A stretch of DNA of 64,000 nucleotides from Trichosphaerium sp. ATCC 40318 (GCA_038496445.1 JALMLS010000048.1:38769-102768); one strand, 5' to 3'. Shown: positions 12,217 to 23,703, numbered from the stretch's first letter. A program made the numbers and translations. Notes: generated by a model from the sequence alone, not told the origin.

Positions 12217-14539
12217 TTATTCGCCGTGTATGCTTTTTTTGTGGGTTTTTGATTCCTTTCCAGAAGGTGATATTACCTCAATCTTCATGGCATTAGAGGA
12301 ACGCATTCTTGCAAGTTGTACAAGTTGAGCTCTATCTTTAGGCTGAATAGGCTTTGAAGCACCTGAAAACAAAGTTTTAAAAGGTATAAAGTTATATCTG
12401 TTTACCTCGCATCCATCTTCCTCTTGCTTGATGTGAGCGCGATCTTGCTCTCGTTTGAGAAGGTGCCGATAAACCTTGTCGACTTTTACTTGATTTAGAT
12501 CTACTACTTGGAGAAATAGCCCTTGGGCTTGAACCAGAAAACCCACTCTTCAAAGAGTAAATTAGTAGGGGTACATAAAACTAAAAGCTAGTTCCTACTT
12601 TTTTCTTGCGAGGGCGTCGCTCCAATTCTTGTATAATAGGAACTGGTGTTGATATTGCAAGCGTCAACCTATTATTTTCAGGAGCCTGAATAAAGTGTTG
12701 GTATCAAAGACAGGAGTTTAAATAAGGTACCGGTGAGATTTGAATTGTTCTCTTTCTTGGTATGTTAGATAAAGTTCCTTCGCCGATATCGTTCGTCTTG
12801 ATGTACCACAGGAGTAACACAGACAAGAACTGAACGCTTTTCTACAACATGACAATGTAAGGGAGGAATAGAGTAAGGCCAAGACGTACTTGAGATAGAA
12901 CTAAGCCAACCATTGGATCAGCCTATAAGCCATTAGTAAGTGTATGTTTCGTTCTTTAGTCCTACCTCTTTACTACGCCACAAGTTTGGTGCTACACAAA
13001 TAGCTAGATTTTGAGGAGTCATCATATTAACTCCGTGATGCAACGCAGTCATCGCAAGCCTGTAAAAATCATCAAAATTATCAAATTATGCAAAATAGAT
13101 TACAAGTCCAAAAGCCAGAATAAGATTGAGCGTTCTTGTTCTGGTAAGGTTTCAACGATTGCTGTAGCTGCTTTTTCATCGAGTTCTTTCATAAGCTCGG
13201 AAGCAGGAATAGGAGAAAAAAGAGGTTGAGGCATCTCTCTGAACCACAGCTATTGAAACAAAATTATTAAGACCACGTGATAACAAAACAAAAAAATTGA
13301 AAAGTTTTTCGCCCTGGCCTGTCTAGTAAAAGCAGTACATATGCCATAATAACAATACTTGCAGTATTGAAATGGGTATGATATTTTCTTAATTGTGCTC
13401 ACCTTGATCAAAGTTGCTAAATTGTATGCGTCGCTTGTCTTTGCAAACTTTTTCTTATTCATAGCTTGCTTTAGCTGCTGACAAACGCCAATATCTCCAT
13501 TGATACGAAATATACCCTCCTTTTTCAGACCGTTACATTTAATTAACTCGTCCTTTAAAAGCTCGAGAATGAGCGGTACTTCGCGACCTAACAGCGGAAG
13601 GCAATAAAGAATTGTTGTACAACAAAAAAAAATAGAGCTCATCAGTACCTTGCCACTCAACTTTCTCTAGCGTGTCAACATCACTTCCAAACCTACATTT
13701 TACATAAGATACACAATAAACACCACTTTAAGTACTTACCAACCACATTCAGTGTGTCTCAAGCGAACAGGAAGAAAACATTCAACACCTAGAAACAATG
13801 ACCAAAACATGAATAAAAATTATCTATGGTGTGCCTCCTATTATGGCAGGGATACTACAATGAAATGTAATGTACTAGCTGTTGAAAGAAAAGAAAGAGT
13901 AAAGAACACAAAAAAGTACGCACGTGAGATCAAGTGGATGCTGAAGAGGTGACCGAAGCGTTATTTTTATCTTCACGCGTTTCTTTTTTCCCTTATTTTA
14001 TTTTAGGCGAAGGGTAGTACTTGGCTTTAATTTCAAGAAATCTAGCGTACCGCGCCAATAGCTCCCCTAAATTACACTTAATTATATTATATAGTATCAT
14101 ATAAGTACCCATTAGGCGTTATAGCAAATTCGAAAGCTTTTGTGATCAATGCTTTGCCATTGAACGAAAACTTCACCTAAAAAAAAAACATTATTAAAAA
14201 CACACTTTCCTGCTGTAAGATATAATTTTTGGCGCCTCTGTACCTTTCCTTTAGGTAAAAGAGATGTTATCTCAATATCTTCATTTACAACAACACAACT
14301 CTTCGTATCGAATAGCTGTTTATCTATGAGGATATCCAACTCTGTTTTATTCGTCTAGACGCGAAGAAAAAAGAAAATAAATAAACACGTGATTAAAGCT
14401 TAGAAGACGCTCTAAATGAACGCACTTGGAATAGATTAGCTTTGTTCACTACAAGTAATGAGAACATGAAGACCTAAATAAGCGTACAGGTATGTCTTCT
14501 TCCTGAAGGATTACCCTCTTTGCTAGCATGTTTGCCCAT
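12217..14539 (-). CDS. RhoGAP-domain protein with possible N-myristoylation motif
   Basis: RhoGAPs switch off Rho-family GTPases by stimulating GTP hydrolysis. The start is placed at ATG 14539, giving MGKHASKEGNPSGRRHT; Gly2 and Ser6 fit an N-myristoylation signal. The exon around 14112-14339 holds an unknown N-terminal segment. The GAP domain runs about 13600-12920: VPLILELLKDELIKC, KKEGIFRINGD (arginine finger in the usual GIFR position), NLATLIK plus WFREMPQPLFSP across an intron, then ATAIVETLPEQERSILFWLL and MTPQNLAICVAPNLW. The C-terminal exons (about 12900-12217) are Ser/Arg/Lys-rich and probably disordered. The first exons are the least certain: the small exon near 14450 (VNKANLFQ) was inferred from GT/AG positions only. 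Confidence 0.8.
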
Positions 14540-14964
14540 TGGGGCAGGCGTGTAGGATCAACGACTTCGTGAGAAAAGTGCTTGTAAAAATGAAAACAAA
14601 AATACTACCAAAATCACTTGTCAACCGACGTCAATTGTTCGCCAGCCAGCTGTTTCAATCACCAGTGCCAAGTTTTGGAAACAAATGCCGTAAACTCACA
14701 GTTCAAGCCAAGCAAATACTCAAATAGCGTTTCAATAACAACATGTGCAAAATTTTTACAACACAAGAGCATGTAACGACGAAAAGAGCTACGGTTTTTT
14801 CAACTGTATCATCATCTTTTTAGAGCCAAAATATAGAGTTCAGGAGGAAGACGTTTACTTTAAAAAGAAAAGTACAAAATTAAGTGGTGATCGCGTCTCG
14901 TTGCCTTTAAATAGAAGTTGCACTCTTAGTTTATTTAAACCATGAGTGCAACAATTAAACGAAG

Positions 14965-14968
14965 AAAA
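14965..14968 (-). terminator. Oligo-T, likely RNA polymerase III terminator of the permuted tRNA
   Basis: Directly after the 5' half of the permuted tRNA-Tyr, the minus strand reads TTTT followed by CTTCG. Four Ts in this position are the usual minimal Pol III stop signal. Confidence 0.5.
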
Positions 14969-15045
14969 CACTCTACAGGTGGGCGCTCTACCACTGAGCT
15001 ACGGCGGGTAAGTCCCGCCGGGTAGGAATCGAACCTCCGACCTCC
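14969..15045 (-). tRNA. Candidate circularly permuted tRNA-Tyr (GUA)
   Basis: On the minus strand the 3' half (15045-15013) comes first and the 5' half (15008-14969) second, separated by CTTA. The 3' half holds the variable loop AGGTC, T-stem GGAGG, T-loop TTCGATT, acceptor strand CGGCGGG and discriminator A73. The 5' half holds acceptor strand CCCGCCG, TA at 8-9, the D-arm GCTC-AGTGGTA-GAGC, G26, stem CCCAC and loop CTGTAGA with anticodon GTA at 14976-14974, then GTG. The acceptor strands pair 7 of 7. Joining GTG (39-41) to GG (42-43) gives a perfect anticodon stem CCCAC/GTGGG. C1-G72, A73 and GUA are the identity set of eukaryotic tRNA-Tyr. Box A and box B are both intact but in reversed order. 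One extra A (complement of 15024) interrupts an otherwise perfect T-stem. No 5' half lies upstream of the 3' half and no T-arm lies downstream of the 5' half, so a normal collinear gene is excluded locally. A chance or rearranged pseudogene remains possible. Confidence 0.75.
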
Positions 15046-15489
15046 AAATCAGAAAGACTCGATGACATCCTTGCACAACGTCAAATTAAGTCAATACAAT
15101 TCATATTTATTCAACTCGCGCGACAACCAAATTTATTGTGGTTTTAGGATAGCTCGATTGTCATAATGGTGACTCCCTTTTACGGCGTTTTACCATTGTT
15201 TAAGCCGTTGCGGTATTGAATGGATGCTAAATGATTTAGAACGGTGTTTGTTAGCGCAAAAGGAAGTTTACAAATGTTCCTAAAAATAAACCTAAAACGT
15301 GAAAAACTGAGGGGTAACTTGGTTACAAACGTTTCTGAGATTTTTCGCAGGTGACAGTTACATGAATATTGCCACTGTCTCACAATAGTGAGTAAATGTT
15401 TTTTACGTATAGCGGTGCTTTGTAGCTTTGTTGTAGGTTTAGTACGTAAGGTACACTGCATCCTTATAAAGACAGCAGCTACATAATTT
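15046..15489. other. Intergenic, no gene seen
   Basis: AT-rich DNA upstream of the permuted tRNA. A minus-strand frame at 15180-15461 has no recognisable domain and I do not call it. A TTGCAC at 15071-15076 is complementary to GTGCAA at 14946-14951, on the other side of the tRNA; leader-trailer pairing is conceivable but weak. Confidence 0.35.
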
Positions 15490-15680
15490 CAGCCCAACAT
15501 AAAAACAGTGCAAGAAAGTGTTAAAGCATTGAAAGGTGTTCATTCGCTCAGTCTCAATATCAGCAGTGACAGACGGGAGTAAAAGCTCTAAAAGGGATTC
15601 ATACGCTTAACATTGAGCATTGTAATGTTACAGACGAAGGAATCAAAGCGCTGAATAGTTCTTTTGATTTTTGTTATTTA
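15490..15680 (+). pseudogene. Relic of an F-box/LRR-type repeat gene
   Basis: Translating the plus strand in shifting frames gives fragments of the 22-23 residue leucine-rich repeat seen intact at 29694-30743: ESVKALKGVHSLSLNISS, then after a stop and a frame change KGIHTLNIEHCN and VTDEGIKALNSS. The matching unit in the intact gene is ITDEGIKALAGVHTINLS. Stops and at least two frame changes show that it is dead. No start or F-box remains. It lies just past the 3' end of the ABCG gene and shows that this LRR family was once present in more than one copy locally. Confidence 0.65.
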
Positions 15681-15726
15681 CAAAGGGATCCAACTAGACA
15701 ATCATCAATACGTTTATACTTTATAT

Positions 15727-18700
15727 TCAATTTACAACAATGTTTATATTGCCCTCCATTTCAAGTTCGTTTATCATTTCATTAGAAATAGACTTTATCT
15801 TATACTCTCTACCAACCTTATACTTAAAAATTAAAACGGCAAGTATCCTGCAAGCAACCAATACAAAAAGCAATACAACAACATCATAAACTTCAGATTG
15901 AGAATCTAAATCAAGAAAAAACAAAGAAAGTCCGCCAAGGTTTACAGTAGTATTTTGTCCTTGTTCAGCACATACTCTTTCAGCAGCTAAAGACAAAATA
16001 TAAGTATTGAGGAGATCAAAATAAGAACGAATCAAAATAAGAACGAACCAGCATAATTTGCAGATCCATATGTATCTTCGAGTTCGTGTAAGTCGTTACA
16101 ATCAAATGTCATATCACAACATATCAAGTTATTATGAAGTAATGCTCGGTAACTACAAAAAAGGAAGTAAGGCATAGGAACAGTAGTAAAGAACCAGACT
16201 TATCAGTAGAATGTAAAAATGAAAAAAAACAATGTTTATACAGCAATGTTTTTCATAATCGTACGTTATAGCTGGGATAGATGTCCAGTAGAATGGAATA
16301 AATATCGGTAAAATATGGCTGTAAACAATAAGCAAACCTCCAAAAACGGATCCCAATCCTACAAACAGTTGATGTTAGTAACAAGGAAAAACAACAATAT
16401 TACGAACCAAGAAGTAAGAAGCACAATGTGTAAACAGTTCCAATCTTATTTGTTACAAAAGAGCACAAACAAACAACTGACTGCCAAGCTGCAGCACCAA
16501 GCTATACGCAACATTTAGTACAATAGATAAAGAACTTAACATACTGTTAGAGTGAGAAGGAAGAACACTGTGTTGTAGAGTTCAGTGTTTAAATCCACCA
16601 ACCTAACACAATCAATTAAGAGCGGTTATTACGTTGCTACTATACATACCAGTATCCAATTACTGTAAGTATGAGTACTTGAATAGTAGCTAAAGGTACT
16701 TCATGAAGAAACAATGCGCTCATATAAGTTGACATTCTTATCGAGAATTTTTCAAGCTCTTTTCGCAGAATAGATCTCTCTAACAAATTATGTTAGCCTC
16801 TAAAGGCACGTATGGTTAAATACCTTCAAAATACATTGGTACAATATCTAAGTATTGTATAACCATTGAATACGTAGCAATTATAACAATATACATGATA
16901 CTCTTATATCTATGTAAAAGTGAGAACAACGCTACATAAACCTGCAATTGGGCGCCAGACAAATAAAAGTAAACCAAGAATAAGCAAATCAATACATGTT
17001 TTGGGACTTTTAGTACTAGGCCCAAGATGCTTGTTAAAATACGTACGGTCTATACCAAATGTTGCGATCTAAAAATAAAGAGTAAACACGTGATTGCACG
17101 TAATAAAGAAAGATAGCTTACCGATAAATCCTTTACCACCAAAAGCAACTCCTAATAATAACGAAGCGCAAAACACTTGAAACAACTGAGAGAACATACT
17201 TCCACGAGAAACGTATCTCAAGTACCTTAGTAGAGTGAGTACTTTAGGCACTATAAGATGGTATTCACTTCGTACCTCCTTGAGAAAAGCACTGATATTT
17301 CAGAAAGCCAAGAACAAGCATATTGAGGTGGAGAAAGCAATTCTTTTAGTTTATCGGTCTAAGCAAAGTATTAGCTAACGTGGTTTCTTGCAAAAGCAAA
17401 CTCACCTGCACTGGTAAGCTATTAATATCGTCAGCAAGTTGCTGCTTTATACTGGAGTCTTTATATGTTTGCTCGAGCCTGGCAGCTTGGAATAAAGTCA
17501 GACATTAACTTAGTATTAAAGGGATGTCGCACCTGAATTGGACCTTTCGTTGTCTTCTGTAGGATCCAATCCGACGGCATCGATGATAAAATCACCTGGA
17601 CTTTCATTGTCCTTAAGTTCACCGAAACCTTGCTCTGTAAAGTAATCTACAGCCTTACTAGGAGGACCAAAATATACAACTGTTCCATTTTGTCCGAGAA
17701 GTAAAACTGTATCAAAGATAGCAAAGCTACAAGTGGTGTTAAAAATACGAGTTTTCTTCGCTTAAAACAGCCTAAACTTTACACGTACCTATCAGGGCGA
17801 GGTGAGTGGATTGTTGTTACAATAGTACGGTTCCCTGATGTAGCAAGACTCTTTAGTAATTGAATGAACTTATGAGCAGAGTTGGCATCTAAAAGAGTAA
17901 GTTTCACTTTGAAACTGACACGAAATCTTGTGTACCTAGGCCACTTGTTGGTTCATCTAGAAGTAGCAAAGCTGGAAGCCTATTTGTTTATTAAATTACG
18001 TGATATCAATACCCATGATAGCACGTACTTGAGAAGTTCCAAGGCAGTTGAAAGACGTCTGCGTTGTCCACCACTTATACCAGGTGTATTTCTATCGCCC
18101 ACTTTAGTATTCTTAGCGCTTGTCAAACCGACTTCATTAAGAACTTGGTCAACTCGAGATACTACTTTATCTTCAGGGAGACATAAGCGAGCAGCATAGG
18201 TAAGTGTCTATCAAGCAAAACACATTAGAAATTAGGAACGACAGCAAGGAAATTATCCAAAAAACACGTACTTCTCCAACGGTAAGATCTTTAAAAAAGA
18301 TATCATTCTGTTTCACATATCCGCTCTTCTTTCTCATCACAACAGCGTAATTTTCTAATTCAAGGTCGTTACCATCAATTAACCGCCTTCCAGTCTTTTA
18401 AACAATATCGTTAGTGCTGTGAGCTTCCGCTTTAGAAAAAAATAAATAAAAATACCATGTATCCCCCTCTTGTCCTTCCACTGAGAACATTGAGTACTGT
18501 CGTCTTTCCTGAACCAGAAGGGCCTTGTATAGTTTTTCAGTAGGGTATTTAATATTAAATAACCACTCATTGGCCGTTAAGTACCCATTATAGCTGTGAA
18601 TGTTCCAGGCTTAAAAAGTGCAGATATGTCATTAACAATATTTTTACGCTTCTTTTTGAATGGATTTTGAAGACAACACATCTTCTTAAATTTGGAAGCC

Positions 18701-19270
18701 ATAGATTCTTTAATATCAACATAATAACTAAAAACAAACCCACATATCAGCATATTTGAAAAGTACATGAAAGACAAAAAAAATAGCAGGAGAATAAAAC
18801 AAGAAAAAACCAACCTTAAGTTTGAACAAGCTAATGTAATCGTTTCTACATTAGATCGTGGTATAAGCATTTCATCAACTTCATCATCCTTTACGGGATT
18901 ATAAGCATCTAGTTTCAACCTAACGCGAACTAATTAGCTTAATTGCACCAATGGTGAGCGTTCACATGTTGAACTTTTAAACCAAAAAATCCACAGCGGA
19001 AAAAGTACTTTGCCATTCCTCCGAAAATAAGAAGGATGTGGTTTTAATAAGCAAGACATAGCGTACGTTGTCATCGAAGCACGGAGAGATCTGTGTTTAA
19101 AACACATAAAGCAACTCGCTAAATTAGTCATTGCTATTACTGCCACCATAGCTATGACAGTAATATAGCTCCACATTGTTATTGTTCGCGTTGGTTTTCC
19201 TTTTGTTACATATTTTTTTAGAGGATCAACTTGTTGCCCGTTGTTTTGTCCGTTAGGGTTTGAATTAGGC
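15727..19270 (-). CDS. ABCG-subfamily (White/BCRP type) half transporter
   Basis: ABCG proteins carry an N-terminal ATPase followed by six membrane helices and export lipids or small molecules as dimers. Reading the minus strand, exons near 18560-17600 encode the ATPase: Walker A GPSGSGKTTVLNVLSG near 18520, GYVKQNDIFFKDLTVGETL near 18300, signature ISGGQRRRLSTALELL near 18060, Walker B LPALLLLDEPTSGLD near 17950, and the switch region TTIHSPRPDSFAIFD near 17810. Hydrophobic exons from about 17250 to 15727 supply the membrane domain and end FKYKVGREYKIKS...NIVVN. Upstream, an exon at about 18934-19250 encodes an extra helix (MWSYITVIAMVAVIAMTNLA) before the ATPase, as in ABCG proteins with an N-terminal luminal and membrane extension. 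A further exon near 19462-19665 (MVVLCITLVFYTSTC) might be a signal peptide for the same gene. The 5' end is therefore uncertain. Confidence 0.85.
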
Positions 19271-19981
19271 TGTCTATAGTTTCAAGCATTAGATAACCAT
19301 TTTTGTTTACGTAAAACTAAAAAGAGATTGTTGGTCGCAAAACGCACCCCATTGGGCGTCCTTGACCTCCTCTGGGCGTCTGAGACTCGCCTAAGCGTCA
19401 TTAGCGACAATCTACGAAAAAGGCCGCAAAGTGTCAACGTGGGATCGTAACACAACATCTTTCAATCGCTATAGGACGAACATAGAAGGGGAAACAGAGA
19501 ACCATAGTCCCGCAACTGTCGGGGTTGGTAAAAATTATACGTACAGGTGCTTGTGTAAAAGACCAATGTTATACATAAAACGACCATTGTCCATCGTAAA
19601 ACGCTCATCTCGAGATGAATAAGTGCGTTTCCGACGAATAAATTTTCGTTTAAACAGGAATGCACTTGACCATGTTTCGGGAGTTACGGGCTGACAATAA
19701 GACAAGTTGCGGCGCTTGAAAGTACAGGAATAGACAAATCCCTCCTACGCTCAGTTTGAGTACCTACAGCCAGAAATAAGTATTGTCAGAATAAAAACTA
19801 CAAATAACAAATAAAACAGCACATGTTACGTCACAAGAAGAGTAAACCTTCGGTTAAACGTAAGCTAGATAGGAGAGCTCTAAAAGGCACTAAAACAAGT
19901 CTAATGATAGTCTCAGAGAAACTGCCGCGTTTTTTTTTCTTGTGATTGTAGTTAATGTACAGCTGTTATTGAATCTAAGAT
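19271..19981. other. Region between the ABCG gene and the next gene
   Basis: This stretch contains the possible ABCG first exon (19462-19665, minus) and a small repeat of GGGCGTC/AAGCGTC heptamers near 19350-19400. Otherwise nothing is recognised. Confidence 0.35.
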
Positions 19982-20982
19982 TCAAGTATCAAAATCAGTG
20001 TATGCAAGATCAGGATCAGTGAATCCGTCTTCGAAAAGTAAATAGCACAATAAACCAGTCTCATTCACTTCTTCTCGCATGTGTAATGAGTGATCACCAT
20101 AAACACTTTCAAAAACAACGGCAGCAGCTGTCCATAAATCCCAACAAGATTCTCTCATAAAACTAAATACCTCGTTTAAATCTGTTATTTGTAGTTGTCT
20201 GTTTTTGAATTCATCGACCATTCTTTGGCTCCAGGCCACCAAATTAGCCTCTCCTCCATACTTATGTACTATGCCCTGTGATATATATAGAATAAGTTGT
20301 TTGAAAGGCTCCTTGGAACGATTTGGATCCATAAAACGTAGTTTGATTTTGAAGTGTTCGAGAAGCTCCTCTTTCGTTTTGAAACAAGGTCTATACATAG
20401 AAAACAGTTTAAATGTCAAGAAGGCCGAAGTGTATTGACAAGAACCCCAATCCAAGCAAATAACTTCGTTGGAGACACCAAATAGCTTATGTATAAGCTC
20501 CTTAGCGTTACCATCGCAGCTTTCACTTAATTTCATTAGATCCTTCGTTGACATCTTTTGAGCTATTGCTTCACATGCATCGACACTTTTTGTACGCCCC
20601 ATGAGCATTGAATGCACTCCGATAAGGGCATATTGAATCAGTAGCAATGGATTGAAAAATAGACTACACCAAGAAGGTAAATTTGGTTGTTCCGCTTCTT
20701 GGAGCTTCTTTTGTTCGCGTAGAATGCCATCTGGGAAGAAATTATAAGAAAAACACAAATGTCATATTTCGCTAAAATGCCTTTAAAAGTTACGCAACGC
20801 GCACCTTTGAGCGTAAGGGCAACTTGGTTGTGTTTGTTGCCTTCCAGTAAAAATGGCTGTAGCAAAACCAAAGCTTTATCGTATGACGGACCACCTACTT
20901 CAATCAGCTGGTTAATGGTTGCCAAAGGAAACTCCAAATCGGTCCTCGTTCCGTAATCGTCGTCAACCGTGTTTTCTTCCAT
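19982..20982 (-). CDS. Conserved-looking protein of unknown function, two exons
   Basis: ATG 20982 opens MEENTVDDDYGTRTDLEFPL, an exon of about 60 codons ending near 20807. An intron of about 75 bases starting GTGCGC and ending CCCAG leads into a long second exon that stops at 19982. The product, about 310 residues, is acidic to neutral with helical segments (ATINQLIEVGGPSYDKALVL, ELIHKLFGVSNEVICLDWGS, MVDEFKNRQLQITDLNEVFS). There is no signal peptide or membrane helix. I do not recognise the family. Its 5' end faces the oxygenase gene on the opposite strand, so the two may share the interval 20983 to about 21160 as a divergent promoter. Confidence 0.6.
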
Positions 20983-21161
20983 TAGGTAGTATACATTGTA
21001 ATGTACAAAGTAAGAAAATATTGCACAGCACAGAAACAGGTGGACTGAACGTCAAAAATAGTCTGGTTTTCGCTGAAAGTACAACTACCCAAAACAAACC
21101 ACAAATTGTTCATAACAGTCACGTAGCATGTGGGGTACAGAACCAAAGACGCACAAACCTG

Positions 21162-22175
21162 TACGCGCATTCCGTTCGCCTGTCTATTAGTTCTTCACTA
21201 AACAGCCCGCAGATTTTTCCGCTGATAAAAGACAAGATAAACAAGGAGTTTGATCCAAAAAATATTACTTATGTAGAGCTGAACCATGTAAACAGGGTCT
21301 TTTTGTTATTTACGCTTACAAATTGGCGTAGATATCTAAAGGAAAGCCATGCTTTATGTTAAAAAATGTTTTAACGCCAGAGGAGTGTAAACTAATGATT
21401 AACGCCAGTGAGAGTACTGGATACCAAGACGCGCAAGAGTACTGCCATATGTACAGAGACAGGTAACGTAAATGACCCTTTGCCTGAAGAAAACCGCATT
21501 GCAAAATCACCAAAAGTTGACAAAATTTCCAGGTTGAATGACCGCACTATGAGCGACGATGATGGTTTTACAGACTTCATATACAACCGCGTTAAATCAT
21601 ACCTTCCTAAAACACTAACTATTGGTTTCAATAATACCTTGTGGGACCTAGACGACTTGAATACTAGGTTTGCTTTTTTTTGTTCAAATATTAAATATTA
21701 ATGGTTGTCCCTTAGATGGCGTTACTGTCGTTATGTCAGAGGTCATTACTTTGGAAAACACTCTGATGGAAGATACACAAAAACTATGTCCTACCAGAGG
21801 TACTACGCTACAAGAAATCACAAGAAAAAGAAAAAAAAATCAGCACGTGAACCCAATTTTTTGTTAACACTTTTTTTAGTCACCTGACTTTTATGCTTTA
21901 CCTAAACGGTCCACAAGACAAATCATTTGCAGTACGTAATTATGTTATATTCTTAAAACTTATAATTTATTCAGGGAGGTAGTACAAACTTTGTAGACCG
22001 CATGGGTAAACCAAAATACGAAATAGTACCTGAACCAGGATTGGCATTAGTTTTCTTACAAGCAGACTCTGATTTACTCCACGAAGGAGCTAAATTAAGG
22101 GATGGTACAAAGTACATTCTTCGTACCGATGTCATGTACAAATTCAGAGCACCAGACCGCAAACCTAAAAAGTAG
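21162..22175 (+). CDS. Prolyl-4-hydroxylase-like 2-oxoglutarate/Fe(II) oxygenase
   Basis: This family uses Fe(II), 2-oxoglutarate and oxygen to hydroxylate prolines or related residues. An exon ending VELNH joins at an acceptor in GGCGTAG to ISKGKPCFMLKNVLTPEECK (21334 on), which is the usual N-terminal helix of the fold. Later exons give YRDRNDRTMSDDDGFTDFIY, WRYCRYVRGHYFGKHSDGRY (the HxD iron pair, H and D in KHSDG, near 21750) and FVDRMG. The last exon (21974-22175) gives GLALVFLQADSDLLHEGAKL, with the distal iron His in LLHEG, and then DGTKYILRTDVMY, whose Arg binds 2-oxoglutarate. All catalytic residues are present. No in-frame ATG is seen in the first exon, so the true start lies further 5', perhaps in an exon I cannot identify. 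TAG 22173-22175 ends it. Confidence 0.82.
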
Positions 22176-22504
22176 TTACCTAGTTTGTGATTTTTAATAA
22201 AAACTTAGTTTAAAACTGTATCAGTTTTTATAATTTAGCACAAAACACTCATGCCCGTGAGATGGTTAGCAAAGCGAGTTGTGAACAGGTTAGATATTAA
22301 ATATGATTGCATTATTGTACAAGTTTAAGGTGCCACAATGCATTCATTACGTTACAAATATCAAAAACTGACATGCTTTTGACAACTTTCAAACTCATCA
22401 TTTATTTCCTATTTGTTACCATGACATGCTTTCACTTGTAATGAACATAACTCGATTTGACGCTTTCAAAGCACAATTGTTTGGTGTCATTCTTTTTTTT
22501 CAGA
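22176..22504. other. Intergenic, no gene seen
   Basis: AT-rich DNA with T tracts between the oxygenase and the methyltransferase. The TTTTTTTTCAG just before 22504 looks like an acceptor, so an unseen 5' exon of the methyltransferase may lie here. Confidence 0.35.
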
Positions 22505-23703
22505 ATGCCTTGCCTTGAGTACGAATTCGTCGTTCGCCTTAATTGGGACAATACTCTCAAATTGAGAAGCCAATATCACGCACATAATATATTAGAATGT
22601 CCATTACGGAGTACAGAGACAGAGATCTGCAAACAATTGGTAGAAAACTAACACAACTTTTCTACAAAGAATAAACAACGTTTCTAATCGTTAAGTATAG
22701 ATGAGTTTAGCGCTATGCTCAATTTACAAGCGAATGTGCTTTGGCCAAGCGAAATACAACATATTCGCAAATACGGGCTGGCTAAAGACTCAACAGTTAG
22801 AATACTAGACGTAGGCACTGGTATGGGAACAATTTGCTTCAGATTGGCAAAAGAATACCCAAATGCGTCTATTATCGGTATAGACTTGGTAATACTACAA
22901 TCCACGCGCCGAAAACCTCTAATACTAAATTAGGAGCAAAAATACGTTGATGCTTGTAACGAGCTTTTGAAGACTGCACCAGATTCAAGTAACATACAGT
23001 TCAAACTTGGAGATGGACATGGGATAGATTTTCCAGATAACCATTTTGATTTAATTCTATGCCGTGCTGTGCTACATACCCTGGATGATCCATCACCACT
23101 TGTTAAAGAGATGACACGTGTTGCTAAGAAAGGCACGTGGTTGTTGTAAAACGACATTTGTAAACAACCAATATGGCTTGTTTTGTTCTGCAAGTAGAAA
23201 TTAACATTCTGCTTAGGTGGACGTGTTCATATACTCAGCGAAGATTATGGTATGATTTACGCTCATCCATGTGAGAAAGAATGGGATGAATTCATAGCAA
23301 GAGGTAATTAAGAATTGCAAATATATTTCTGATTGCGTTCATAGTAATGGTACCACTGTATAAAGCTACTGGTGGCAATGCCAAGTATGGGCGAATGACA
23401 TATACTACACTAAAGCAAATAGATCCTAAAGCACAGATTGATATTAACTACGTTGTTGGAGATACGTGCAAGATTGACAGAGAGTACTTAGCAAAGGTAA
23501 CTAGCTCTAAAAAAAAAGTTATTAAATGCCATTGTTAGATGTTCGAAACTTGGAGAGACGGCTATGCAAAAGTCCAATCAAAACATTCTGGTGTACCTCT
23601 TGATGAAGTTAAGGCTTACTGGAACTCATTAATTTCATGCTGTAGAAATCCTGTAGGTTATGCTTGTTGGAACTGCCCTTTAGCAACAATTACAAAGCAG
23701 TAA
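22505..23703 (+). CDS. Class I SAM-dependent methyltransferase
   Basis: The model starts at ATG 22505 (MPCLEYEFVVRLNWDNTLKL). Intron 22611-22700 starts GTACAG and ends TATAG, restoring frame into NEFSAMLNLQANVLWPSEIQ. Motif I, VRILDVGTGMGTICFRLA, is the SAM-binding glycine loop near 22800-22850. IIGIDL across an intron gives the acidic residue that binds the ribose, FKLGDGHGIDFPDNHFDLIL near 23005-23060 covers motifs II and III, and HTLDDPSPLVKEMTRVAKKG the post-motif region. The C-terminal part (23347-23703) is less typical and Cys-rich at the end (SCCRNPVGYACWNCPL). The substrate is unknown; small-molecule, arsenite-like or protein targets cannot be told apart from sequence alone. TAA 23701-23703. 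Confidence 0.85.

Noticed and set aside
14969-15045. Two unrelated tRNA fragments placed side by side by chance
   Set aside because: The acceptor strands match 7 of 7, the anticodon stem is perfect after joining, and the Tyr identity bases agree between the halves. A remaining chance explanation is noted but judged less likely.
19330-19400. GGGCGTC heptamers as a minisatellite
   Set aside because: Copies are few, irregularly spaced and imperfect, so no repeat array is supported.
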